Origin: Alistipes sp. | Lineage (GTDB): Bacteria > Bacteroidota > Bacteroidia > Bacteroidales > Rikenellaceae | Direction: 5' to 3' | DNA: 64,000 nt | Assembly: GCA_017381935.1 (NCBI GenBank) | Contig: JAFOBG010000013.1 | Coordinates: 1-64,000, forward strand | The notes under the pieces: model-generated | What the model saw: the letters and a program-made list of their open reading frames with translations, nothing else | What the model was told of the DNA's origin: nothing | Databases searched by the model: none | Shown: positions 42,946 to 51,397 of the stretch, piece after piece | Numbering within the stretch: position 1 is the first letter of the stretch | Layout: each line of letters opens with the position of its first letter | Made by a program: the position numbers and the translations under genes

Positions 42946-45735
42946 TTATTTATAGTGTGGCTTTAAATAATGCCCTGTATAGCTTGATTTGCAATTTAAT
43001 AAATCCTTAGGTGAGCCTTCGAAAACAATCTCTCCTCCATTATCTCCAGCCTCTGGCCCGAGGTCTATAATATGGTCTGCGCATTTGATTACATCCATAT
43101 TATGCTCCACAATAATTACAGTATGGCCATTGGCTATAAGGGCGTCAAAAGCAGCCAAAAGACGCTTGATATCGTGGAAGTGTAATCCGGTAGTAGGTTC
43201 GTCAAAGATAAAGACGATTTTACCTCGTCCTGTATCTTTTGTTAGGAACGATGCGAGTTTGACACGTTGACTCTCGCCACCTGATAATGTTGAGGATGAT
43301 TGACCGAGTTTGACATATCCTAAGCCGACATCTTGTAGAGGTTTTAAACGCTCGACAATGCGACGACAAGTGGTATTCGAGCTGTCCTCTCCAAAGAAGT
43401 TGATTGCCTCGTCAATACTCATATCGAGTACATCGCATATATCCTTATCACGATATTTAATATCGAGAATCTCTTGTTTAAATCTTCGTCCATTGCAAGC
43501 ATCACAAGTGAGTGTAACATCAGCCATAAACTGCATGCCTATCTTAATTACACCTTCGCCTTGACATTGCTCACATCGACCACCTGCAACATTAAATGAG
43601 AAATTGCTCGGTTGTATATTAGTGCGTTGAGCATACGGCAAATCTGCATACAATCTGCGAATCTCATCGTAGGCCTTAATATATGTTACAGGATTAGAAC
43701 GAGAAGACTTTCCAATAGGATTTTGATCAATCATCTCTACCCCTTTAATCAACTTTAAATCACCACTTAAACCATCGAAATCACCTGGATTCTCTCCACT
43801 CTCCATAATTAGACGACGTAAAGCAGGATATAGTACTCCTTTGACTAAAGAACTCTTACCTGAGCCGCTGACGCCCGTGATACATGTCATAACTCCAAGA
43901 GGTATCTTTGTTGTGATATTCTTGAGATTATTGACTCTTGCGCCATTGATTTTGATGTAGTTATTCCATGGGCGAATATTTAGAGGGGTATCAATACTCT
44001 TTCTGCCACACAGATAATCTGCAGTAAGGCTCTTTTTAGCCTTGCATAGATTGCTAAATGCTCCACAGAAGACTACCTCTCCGCCATGTTCTCCAGCTTC
44101 AGGGCCTATGTCAACAATATAATCTGCAGCACGAATAATCTCCTCTTCATGTTCAACTACGATAACGGTATTTCCTAAATCTCGCAGTTGTTTTAAAACA
44201 GATATTAGTCGATGTGTATCTCGAGGGTGAAGACCAATACTTGGCTCATCTAAAATGTATAGAGAACCGGTTAGATTACTGCCTAACGATGTAGATAGGT
44301 TAATTCGCTGACTCTCACCGCCAGAAAGTGTTGAACTGAGACGATTTAGAGTGAGGTAACCCAAACCTACATCGCTTAGATAGATAAGTCTGTTGCGTAT
44401 CTCTTTAAGGATGCGTTCAGCTGTGGTGCTATCGTGGTTGTCGAGTGAGAGATTGTCAAAAAACTCGATTAGCAAATCGACATTCATAGCTGCTAATTCA
44501 GCTATGTTTTTACCTCCAATCTTTACATAAAGTGCCTCCGGACGTAAACGGGCTCCATTGCAGGCCGGACATGGAGTTTTGCCTGTATATCGGGCCTTAA
44601 GAATGCTAAATTGGGTCTTATGTTTCTTCTTTTCACGCTCTAAATAGTCAAAAAAGTCGTTTAGGCCCTCAAAATACTCATTTCCTGTCCAAAGCATACG
44701 ACGTTGTTCCTCTGTAAGGGTATGATATGGCTCATGAATTGGGAAGTTGAACTTATAGGCGTTTTTGACTAATTTATCACGAAAGCGACTCATTGACTCC
44801 CCTCGCCAACAAGCAATTGCATTGTCGAAAATACTCTTTGACTTATCTGGAACAACCAGATTCTCATCTATACCCGTAATCTTTCCAAAACCCTCGCATA
44901 CAGGACATGCGCCCAATGGGTTATTGAAACCGAATAGATGTTCTGTAGGATGCTCGAACTCTATGCCGTCTGTCGTCATCGTTGAGGAGAACTCTACTAA
45001 AGTCTCCTCGGATATAATCACACAACTATTTGTGCCATAACCAAAAGCGCCTGATACAGACTCACGCATTCTGTTTAGTGTATCATCATCAGTTGCAACC
45101 TTGATACGGTCAATAACTATATAGATACCCTCAGTTGAGGTCTTAGGACCAATAGTCGGTATAAAGTCTTCAAGCAGTATAGTTTGATTGTTGATATATA
45201 GGCGTTGTATGCCATCTGAGACAAGCTGAATTAAGCGGTCGATTAGTCCTTGTCCGACTTTAAGGGTTAAAGGAACGGCTATAATTACTCTTTTGCTATC
45301 GCCTAATGATTTGACATACTCAATAACATCATCTGTAGAGTAGCATTTTACCTCCATTCCCGATATGGGAGAGTAGGTTTTGCCTATGCGAGCAAAAAGA
45401 AGTCTTAGATAGTCGTAAATCTCTGTCGTTGTACCGACTGTGGAGCGAGGATTGCGAGTACTTACCTTCTGCTCAATAGCTACAGCCGGAGCAATGCCGG
45501 ATATAATATCAACCTCCGGTTTACTCATGCGCCCGAGAAATTGACGGGCATAAGAGGATAGAGACTCTACATATCGTCTCTGCCCTTCTGCAAAAATAGT
45601 GTCAAAGGCAAGTGTACTCTTACCGGAGCCTGAGAGACCTGTAACCACTATAAGGTTGTTGTGAGGAATCTCAAGTTCTATATTTTTTAAGTTGTGAACA
45701 CGTGCTCCTTTTATGTAGATAGATTTACAACTCAT
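42946..45735 (-). CDS. uvrA: Excinuclease ABC subunit A
   Basis: A 929-residue UvrA with two ABC ATPase modules (Walker A 'GLSGSGKSTLAFDTI' and 'GVSGSGKSSLVKGVL', signatures 'TLSGGESQRINL' and 'TLSGGESQRVKL') and zinc-finger cysteines (CPVC…, CPAC…, CEQC…CDAC). It finds DNA lesions for nucleotide excision repair. A longer frame begins with TTG at 45750; the ATG at 45733-45735 (MSCKSIYIKG) is preferred. That start overlaps the end of the IMPACT gene by 11 nt. Confidence 0.96.
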   Translation of the reverse strand: MSCKSIYIKGARVHNLKNIELEIPHNNLIVVTGLSGSGKSTLAFDTIFAEGQRRYVESLSSYARQFLGRMSKPEVDIISGIAPAVAIEQKVSTRNPRSTVGTTTEIYDYLRLLFARIGKTYSPISGMEVKCYSTDDVIEYVKSLGDSKRVIIAVPLTLKVGQGLIDRLIQLVSDGIQRLYINNQTILLEDFIPTIGPKTSTEGIYIVIDRIKVATDDDTLNRMRESVSGAFGYGTNSCVIISEETLVEFSSTMTTDGIEFEHPTEHLFGFNNPLGACPVCEGFGKITGIDENLVVPDKSKSIFDNAIACWRGESMSRFRDKLVKNAYKFNFPIHEPYHTLTEEQRRMLWTGNEYFEGLNDFFDYLEREKKKHKTQFSILKARYTGKTPCPACNGARLRPEALYVKIGGKNIAELAAMNVDLLIEFFDNLSLDNHDSTTAERILKEIRNRLIYLSDVGLGYLTLNRLSSTLSGGESQRINLSTSLGSNLTGSLYILDEPSIGLHPRDTHRLISVLKQLRDLGNTVIVVEHEEEIIRAADYIVDIGPEAGEHGGEVVFCGAFSNLCKAKKSLTADYLCGRKSIDTPLNIRPWNNYIKINGARVNNLKNITTKIPLGVMTCITGVSGSGKSSLVKGVLYPALRRLIMESGENPGDFDGLSGDLKLIKGVEMIDQNPIGKSSRSNPVTYIKAYDEIRRLYADLPYAQRTNIQPSNFSFNVAGGRCEQCQGEGVIKIGMQFMADVTLTCDACNGRRFKQEILDIKYRDKDICDVLDMSIDEAINFFGEDSSNTTCRRIVERLKPLQDVGLGYVKLGQSSSTLSGGESQRVKLASFLTKDTGRGKIVFIFDEPTTGLHFHDIKRLLAAFDALIANGHTVIIVEHNMDVIKCADHIIDLGPEAGDNGGEIVFEGSPKDLLNCKSSYTGHYLKPHYK

Positions 45736-46345
45736 TGTCCAAAATTTCAATAGTAGCCCCGCTGACCTTACTCAGCTTACCAATAAGAAGTTGTGCTTTA
45801 CTCTGACGAATGGCTAAGGTCATAGAACATAGATTGTCAAATGTCTGCTCAATGATTTGAGGAGTCTCATCCTTGATAATTCTCATAATGTCGTTCATAA
45901 CTATATATGAGAAGTCCACTCGTAGGTGGGTATCTACCGTCTTTTCAATAATTTTACTTACTGCAATAACATCTGCTGCAGACTCTTTATATGCTTGTAT
46001 AAGGCCGGAGACGCCAAGTTTTGTTCCTCCAAAATATCTAACTACAACAATAAGACAGTCTGTGATATCATTTGATAATAACTGACCTAATATGGGCTTG
46101 CCAGCAGTGCCTGAAGGCTCTCCGTCATCATTTGCACGAAATTGCTCGCCGTGTGGGCCTAAGCGCCAAGCGTAGCAATGGTGTGTAGCATCGTAATATT
46201 GTTTGTGTAGAGTGTCAAGATGTGTGCGAATCTGCTCCTCATTGGTTACCGGGTAAGCATAGGAGAGGAACTTGCTACTACGCTCACGCATAGTGCACTC
46301 TGCAGGCTCTGCAATGGTCAAATAGCTATCTTTTAACTCCTCCAC
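45725..46345 (-). CDS. YigZ/IMPACT-family protein
   Basis: A 206-residue protein with an N-terminal UPF0029/IMPACT domain ('ERSSKFLSYAYPV', 'ANDDGEPSGTAGKPILGQLL', 'LIVVVRYFGGTKLGVSGLIQAY') and a C-terminal ferredoxin-like half. The family is conserved from bacteria to man and linked to translation control in eukaryotes; in bacteria the function is unclear. The gene begins the run that continues with uvrA. Confidence 0.9.
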   Translation of the reverse strand: MEELKDSYLTIAEPAECTMRERSSKFLSYAYPVTNEEQIRTHLDTLHKQYYDATHHCYAWRLGPHGEQFRANDDGEPSGTAGKPILGQLLSNDITDCLIVVVRYFGGTKLGVSGLIQAYKESAADVIAVSKIIEKTVDTHLRVDFSYIVMNDIMRIIKDETPQIIEQTFDNLCSMTLAIRQSKAQLLIGKLSKVSGATIEILDNEL

Positions 46346-46350
46346 AATAA

Positions 46351-47697
46351 TTATCTTATCTTTTTAAATAACCTATTCCAACGAATACCCTCTTCACCTG
46401 TTGAGAAGGCTATAAATGAGGCTTTTCCAACAATATGATCCTCTGGAACAAATCCCCAAAAACGGCTATCTGCCGAGTTATGACGGTTGTCTCCCATCAT
46501 CCAATAGTAATCCATGGCAAATGTATATTTATCTGCCACCTCTCCGTCAATAAATATCTGGTTATCAATAACCTCAAGAGTATGACCCTCATATTTTTCT
46601 ATGATTCTGCTATATAGAGGAAGGTTGTCGATGTTGAGGTTGATTGTTGTGCCTTTCTGAGGAACCCACATTGGACCAAAATTGTCTTGAGTCCAAGTGT
46701 AACTTTCATTATGTGGGAAGAATTCCGGACTACTCTCTGTATTGTCATATTTTACGACAGAGGTAACAATAGGTATTTTTTCTACCGTAGCTGCAGCTTC
46801 GTCTGTCATTGTAAGGTAATAATATGGCATGTTGCCACCCCACTCTCTTACACCGGCTTTTCTCATTGCATACTCTGTAAGTGGTGCAGATGTCTGAACG
46901 AAGTATATAAATTGCTGTGAAGGTAGTGTTATCTGCTCAATATCGTTTACAAATAGTTTTGTACCCTCGATTTTGATTTTATCTCCAGGGATAGCTACGC
47001 AACGTTTAATATAGTTCTCACGCTTATCAACCGGACGAGCGATAATATCGTAGTCCTCATATAGACGCTTTCTGCCATCTGTCGTACCGTATGTCTGCTG
47101 ATAGCTACGTAAAACATCGTAATAGCTTGCACCGGCAGTTGGATATAGACGTTTGGCGAGCAGTACTGTATCTCCCTCTGGATAGTTAAATACTACAACA
47201 TCTCCACGCTTAATTGTCTTTAGGCCCTTTAGACGGTGATAATCCCATTGTATTGCCTCACAATATGATTTTTGTGAAGTGGACCAAGGCATGGTGTTGA
47301 ATACAAATGGCATTGCTATAGGTGTATTTGGCACCTGAGGACCGTATGAGAGTTTACTTACATAAAGATAGTCTCCAATGAGAATAGTCTTTTCCATTGA
47401 AGAGGTCGGAACCTTATATAGTTGAAATACAAATAGATGTAATAGCGTAGCTGCAACTGTGGCCCATAGAATGGCATCAATCCAACTCCAAATACTCTTG
47501 TAGAGAGGAGATTTTTCACACAACACTTCGTTGTAATGCCATACATACTTGTAGAACAGACGAGAAATGTAAAGGTCATATATCAGAGGCAGACCGAGCA
47601 ACATCCATAAATTCCCTGTCCATACAACACACAGAAGGATGTATAGTATAGATACGGTAGAGAATTTAAACCACTTATTTTTCCAAAACTTCTTCAT
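46351..47697 (-). CDS. lepB: Signal peptidase I
   Basis: A 448-residue S26 peptidase that removes signal peptides outside the membrane. Two N-terminal membrane segments (~10-45) and one at ~72-92 precede the catalytic Ser100 in 'KVPTSSMEKTIL'. The general base is Lys231 in 'NYIKRCVAIPGDKI'. The C-terminal box reads 'YYWMMGDNRHNSADSRFWGFVP'. The long form with an inserted domain is typical of Bacteroidota. It follows dapB by 2 nt. Confidence 0.95.
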   Translation of the reverse strand: MKKFWKNKWFKFSTVSILYILLCVVWTGNLWMLLGLPLIYDLYISRLFYKYVWHYNEVLCEKSPLYKSIWSWIDAILWATVAATLLHLFVFQLYKVPTSSMEKTILIGDYLYVSKLSYGPQVPNTPIAMPFVFNTMPWSTSQKSYCEAIQWDYHRLKGLKTIKRGDVVVFNYPEGDTVLLAKRLYPTAGASYYDVLRSYQQTYGTTDGRKRLYEDYDIIARPVDKRENYIKRCVAIPGDKIKIEGTKLFVNDIEQITLPSQQFIYFVQTSAPLTEYAMRKAGVREWGGNMPYYYLTMTDEAAATVEKIPIVTSVVKYDNTESSPEFFPHNESYTWTQDNFGPMWVPQKGTTINLNIDNLPLYSRIIEKYEGHTLEVIDNQIFIDGEVADKYTFAMDYYWMMGDNRHNSADSRFWGFVPEDHIVGKASFIAFSTGEEGIRWNRLFKKIR

Positions 47698-47699
47698 AT

Positions 47700-48437
47700 T
47701 TACTCTTTGAAAAGATCATCCATTGTAAATACACCCTTCTTACCACAGATAAACTCTGCAGCAATAACCGCACCTGTTGCAAGTGCGCTTCTACTCTTAA
47801 GAGTATGCTTTAGTACAAGAGTATCATCATCAGACTCGTATGTTACTGTATGTGTGCCAGGGACTGTGCCTTCACGTAAAGATGTGATCTCTATGCTGTC
47901 TGCTGTAGCTTGGCTTTGTTCGCCCTTCTGAGGCTCAATGCAGTTCCAACAGCTCTTTCGGTCAAGTCGGGCAATTGCCTCTTGAGCAAGTGTAAGTGCT
48001 GTTCCGCTTGGAGCATCTTTCTTTTGTGTGTGGTGAATCTCCTCTATACGGACATCATAGTTGTTGCAACCGTTCATCAACTCAGCAAGGCGTCGATTGA
48101 TACGAAAGGCTATATTGACACCAAGTGAGTAGTTTGAAGAGTAAATCATAGCACTACCCTTTTGGCGGCAAAGTTCTTGCAGTTCAGGTAAACGCTCAGT
48201 CCAACCGGTCGTTCCGCTTACAACAGCTACGCCGGCCTCTATACATGTGCGTATATTGTTATACGCAGTTTGAGGTGTTGTAAACTCTATGGCAACATCA
48301 ATATCTTGTAGTTTTTCAGCATTAAGATCTGCAATGTTATCTTGGTCTATGATAAGGCCTACGGAATGACCACGTTGCATGAGAATTTTTTCAATCTCAT
48401 GCCCCATCTTGCCGTAGCCTATAATTGCTGCTTTCAT
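47700..48437 (-). CDS. dapB: 4-hydroxy-tetrahydrodipicolinate reductase
   Basis: A 245-residue NAD(P)H enzyme of the diaminopimelate/lysine pathway. Nucleotide-binding start 'AAIIGYGKMGHEIEKILMQRG' and the substrate signature 'EIHHTQKKDAPSGTALTLA' are present; length is normal. It sits 2 nt before lepB, a pairing of cell-wall precursor and secretion genes seen in many Bacteroidota. Confidence 0.95.
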   Translation of the reverse strand: MKAAIIGYGKMGHEIEKILMQRGHSVGLIIDQDNIADLNAEKLQDIDVAIEFTTPQTAYNNIRTCIEAGVAVVSGTTGWTERLPELQELCRQKGSAMIYSSNYSLGVNIAFRINRRLAELMNGCNNYDVRIEEIHHTQKKDAPSGTALTLAQEAIARLDRKSCWNCIEPQKGEQSQATADSIEITSLREGTVPGTHTVTYESDDDTLVLKHTLKSRSALATGAVIAAEFICGKKGVFTMDDLFKE

Positions 48438-48494
48438 AATTATCTATATAGTTTTGTAATAAATTACAAAGATAGTTTAAAATAGGGAATAATC

Positions 48495-48520
48495 CAAAAA
48501 AAGAGGGGTTATACCCCTCT
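48495..48520 (-). terminator. Intrinsic terminator
   Basis: AGAGGGG (48502-48508) pairs with CCCCTCT (48514-48520); on the minus strand a T7 run follows. It ends the small secreted protein gene. Confidence 0.8.
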
Positions 48521-48523
48521 CAA

Positions 48524-48865
48524 CTATTTAAACAACTCTTTTAATGTTCCTGTTACTTCATTTATAAGACCTTCGACTTCATCAAAAGCAATTGATGCTT
48601 TGTTGCGAATTATTATAGCGTTAATTTTATAGTTGAGGTTGTCTATTTTCTGCTTCTCCTCTTTTGACATATCGTCGCTTAATTCTTTGTATTCGCTACG
48701 AAGATCGTTGTATTTTGTCAATACCTTTGTCCATTGATCTTTATCGAATGTTTCATGCTTTTCTATAACATGGTCTGCGAAGTTTTCATACTTCAATACA
48801 AAGTAAGAAGTTTTGATTCCGAATGTTGTAGATATTAACATTGCCAATGTGAGTAGTGTCTTCAT
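48524..48865 (-). CDS. Small secreted hypothetical protein
   Basis: A 113-residue protein with a hydrophobic N-terminus (MKTLLTLAMLISTTFGIKTS) that may be a signal peptide or anchor. The rest is helical and charged, with a likely coiled coil at ~45-85 ('VLTKYNDLRSEYKELSDDMSKEEKQ'). No family is recognised. It is monocistronic, with its own terminator. Confidence 0.6.
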   Translation of the reverse strand: MKTLLTLAMLISTTFGIKTSYFVLKYENFADHVIEKHETFDKDQWTKVLTKYNDLRSEYKELSDDMSKEEKQKIDNLNYKINAIIIRNKASIAFDEVEGLINEVTGTLKELFK

Positions 48866-48930
48866 AATTAATTAGTTTTGCTTGGTAGTTAAAGTTTTAC
48901 TTACTGTGATTTGTACTTAATTATAATCTA

Positions 48931-49566
48931 CTATTTTCTCTGCTGTTTTTGTAGATTTGTTATCTCTTCAAAGGTTATATTTTTGTCAAAAATTACTGTT
49001 TTATTATACAACTTTTCGAGTGTAGTAATATATTCTGAAATCAGCGACATCCCTATTTGGGCACGACGTATATCTAATCTATCAGGCTCATATACGGGAT
49101 ATAGATATATGGTGTCGCCAATCATGATAGTTTGAGAACCATATATCTGAGCTACGCTTTTATACACTTTCAATCTGTCTTCCATGGTGGCAATATCTAT
49201 TTGCGATATCTCTCCCTTTTTTGAGCCCTCTTTTAGATAAGGCAGATATTTCTCTATATTTTTTAAGTCGGAGTGTTGTACAACAAGCCAAATAGCTTTG
49301 AGAGCTTGCTCTGATAGGTTGTTTGGCCAGCCGTGCTTGTCAAGTATGTTAAAGACAATCTTTTGATTGCGCTCATCACACTTTTCCAGTCTCTTTGCCG
49401 CACTTATAAGTCGTGTAATATCTCCACTACGTTGCGCTGTGATAAACTCTTTACGTACACTCTGATCTATATTATAGACCTTGCAAAGGACTCTGTCAAG
49501 GTTCCTTGCATCTGCACTTGCGATGGTGTATAATATGGCGCAAAAAATGGTGAAAAATCTCTTCAT
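48931..49566 (-). CDS. DUF6624-family secreted protein
   Basis: A 211-residue protein from the ATG at 49564-49566 (MKRFFTIF); the longer frame to 49593 would hide the signal peptide. Signal peptide ~1-20. The DUF6624 region holds 'DKHGWPNNLSEQALKAIWLVVQHSDLKNIEKYLPYLKE' and 'IYGSQTIMIGDTIYLYPV'. It is the intact relative of the pseudogene at 3704-4359. The family role is unknown; members are secreted or lipoproteins. Confidence 0.75.
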   Translation of the reverse strand: MKRFFTIFCAILYTIASADARNLDRVLCKVYNIDQSVRKEFITAQRSGDITRLISAAKRLEKCDERNQKIVFNILDKHGWPNNLSEQALKAIWLVVQHSDLKNIEKYLPYLKEGSKKGEISQIDIATMEDRLKVYKSVAQIYGSQTIMIGDTIYLYPVYEPDRLDIRRAQIGMSLISEYITTLEKLYNKTVIFDKNITFEEITNLQKQQRK

Positions 49567-49642
49567 AGCACAAATATAACGAAAAAATACCAAATATAAT
49601 TGTGCCTACTACATTATATTTGTACGACCGTTACAGATGGCG

Positions 49643-50111
49643 TCAAAGGCAAGTGTAAAATCTTTCAAGCGATAAGTACCCCAAAAATACACCAATAAAT
49701 CTCTTCTCTGGGTTAATGTAGAGCACTTGACCATATAGACCGTATGCCTAATATCCGCCATTGTGCAAAATTGCATAATAGCCGATGCGATTGCACATAT
49801 TCGATACACATTCATATCGGATTTATATCGGTAGAATATCTGCGTAATAACCAATTAACTGTCTGATAGTAAGGTGTATAGTTGTGTCGGTTTTTGCTCT
49901 GTATATCTCAAACTTCAGCGTGTCGAGTGCATTGTAATCCTCCTTCTTGTTAAAGTCAAAACGGGTTCTCCATGTCGAACAATATCCTGTTCAAAGACGG
50001 TGTAGTTATCAACAGCAGCGTTGCCATATTTTATATCCCTTGTGATTGTGCAAGAGGCTAAAATGCTGGTGAGGAGTATAACTAATATGTATCGGAACTT
50101 TATATACGCAT
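49643..50111 (-). pseudogene. Decayed serine hydrolase (beta-lactamase family)
   Basis: Two ends of a class C beta-lactamase-like hydrolase remain. The N-terminal end has a lipobox 'LLTSILASC' and 'YGNAAVDNYTVFEQD', continuing in another frame as 'ALDTLKFEIYRAKTD'. The C-terminal end reads 'IGYYAILHNGGY-stop-AYGLYGQVLYINPEKR'. The SxxK core between them has been deleted. Other lesions are a TA duplication right after the ATG (50109-50111), a 1-nt loss near the A4 run at 49958-49961, and a TAG in the C-terminal end. The protein cannot be made. Confidence 0.75.
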
Positions 50112-50172
50112 ATTTTGTATGAGCGATTCAAACACAAAGGTATAAAAATTTTGTGATTTTGTTTTTAATTTG

Positions 50173-50180
50173 TACTTTTG
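50173..50180 (+). promoter_or_regulatory. -7 element of truA, next to the start codon
   Basis: TACTTTTG (50173-50180) matches TAnnTTTG, with a TTTG 19 nt upstream. Only 3 nt separate it from the truA ATG, so transcription would start at or very near the start codon. Confidence 0.5.
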
Positions 50181-50183
50181 TAT

Positions 50184-50939
50184 ATGCGATATTTTATAGA
50201 GCTAAGATATGATGGTGAAGCATACTGTGGTTGGCAGCGTCAACCCGATATGCCGACCGTGCAGCAGACTATAGAGGAGGCGTTGACTAAGTTATTACGC
50301 ACAACAACTGAGATTGTAGGCGCAGGACGTACTGATACGGGGGTTAATGCTTCGTATTATGTAGCACACTTTGATAGTGGTGTGGAGTTTGATATTGAGC
50401 AGGTTTGCTATAAACTCAATATGATGTTGCCTAAAGATATAGCGATCTTCTCTATCACAAAGGTCGCAGATGATGCACATGCTCGATTTGGTGCTGTAGA
50501 GAGGGAATATACATATTTTATTTCATCAGTAAAAAATCCATTCCGTCGTCATTCTGCATGGTTGTACTATGTGCCACTTGATGTTGAGAAGATGAATCAA
50601 GCAGCAGCGAAATTACTCACTTATAGTGATTTTACATCGTTTGCAAAGCTTAATTCGAACAATAAAACCAATATATGTCGTATTATGGAGGCGAAGTGGA
50701 GTGTAGAGGCTGATGGTGTGTTGGTTTTTACAATTCGTGCTGATCGTTTTTTGAGAAATATGGTGCGTTCTATCGTTGGAACATTGGTCGATGTAGGTCG
50801 TGGAAGATATACGATAGAGGAGTTTTGTGCTATTGTTGAGGCGAAGAATTTATCACTGTCAAGTGCAGGAGCTCCAGCTCAAGGATTGTTTTTGAGTGAT
50901 GTCGTTTATAGAAGTGATATTTTTGAAAAAAGAGTATAA
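50184..50939 (+). CDS. truA: tRNA pseudouridine(38-40) synthase
   Basis: A 251-residue enzyme that isomerises uridines 38-40 of tRNA anticodon arms. The catalytic Asp lies in 'EIVGAGRTDTGVNAS', with 'RYFIELRYDGEAYCGWQRQ' at the start and 'FRFLRNMVR'-type end ('ADRFLRNMVRSIVGTLVDVGRG'). A TTG at 50178 could extend it by two codons; the ATG at 50184 is preferred. Its stop is 31 nt before a small membrane protein gene. Confidence 0.95.
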   Translation: MRYFIELRYDGEAYCGWQRQPDMPTVQQTIEEALTKLLRTTTEIVGAGRTDTGVNASYYVAHFDSGVEFDIEQVCYKLNMMLPKDIAIFSITKVADDAHARFGAVEREYTYFISSVKNPFRRHSAWLYYVPLDVEKMNQAAAKLLTYSDFTSFAKLNSNNKTNICRIMEAKWSVEADGVLVFTIRADRFLRNMVRSIVGTLVDVGRGRYTIEEFCAIVEAKNLSLSSAGAPAQGLFLSDVVYRSDIFEKRV

Positions 50940-50970
50940 TTTAACATTTCTAACTTTAAATTTTATAACT

Positions 50971-51153
50971 ATGATTGCAGGATTAATTGGAATTATCTTC
51001 TTGTGCTGGGGCCTTTATTGTGTATATGATCTCTTTACAAAGAAACCAGGTACAGACTTGGTAGTTAAGATTTTGGTAACTTTGCTTATCCTTTGCACTA
51101 ACTTCGTAGGAACACTTGTTTATCACTTCTATTTGCGTGATAAGCTGAAGTAA
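50971..51153 (+). CDS. Small membrane protein with a PLDc_N-type motif
   Basis: A 60-residue protein from the ATG at 50971 (MIAGLIGIIFLCWGLYCVYD). Two transmembrane helices (~2-20 and ~34-54) flank a short 'FTKKPGTD' loop, as in the phospholipase-D-nuclease N-terminal family of small membrane proteins. A longer frame upstream overlaps truA and is rejected. It ends before a strong terminator and is probably cotranscribed with truA. Function unknown. Confidence 0.75.
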   Translation: MIAGLIGIIFLCWGLYCVYDLFTKKPGTDLVVKILVTLLILCTNFVGTLVYHFYLRDKLK

Positions 51154-51170
51154 GATTACTTACTAAAACA

Positions 51171-51206
51171 AATACGCTCATCTATTGATGAGCGTATTTG
51201 TTTTTT
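51171..51206. terminator. Intrinsic terminator behind the truA unit
   Basis: AATACGCTCATC-tatt-GATGAGCGTATT, a perfect 12-bp stem, followed by TGTTTTTT. It serves the plus-strand unit and may also serve the minus-strand dipeptidase unit. Confidence 0.85.
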
Positions 51207-51217
51207 ATAGTCATTAG

Positions 51218-51367
51218 TTAGATTACCCTACAGAGTGCAAGAACAGTGATAGTCATACTTGCGATAAATACTATAAGGAGCATCCCTAATGCATAAGGCC
51301 TAACTTTATAGAATAAAGGGTCAGCTACATAATGGTGATAAACGTGTATGTTCTTTCTATTATTCAT
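51218..51367 (-). CDS. Small membrane protein behind the C69 dipeptidase gene
   Basis: A 49-codon frame from the ATG at 51365-51367 to TAA. The N-terminal half is polar and His-rich (NNRKNIHVYHHYVADP), the C-terminal half is one transmembrane helix ('LGMLLIVFIASMTITVLAL'). It begins 30 nt behind the dipeptidase stop, so it is probably the last gene of that unit. Family unknown; its small size lowers the confidence. Confidence 0.55.
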   Translation of the reverse strand: MNNRKNIHVYHHYVADPLFYKVRPYALGMLLIVFIASMTITVLALCRVI

Positions 51368-51397
51368 AATATATTAATTTAATTGGTAGGAGTACTG

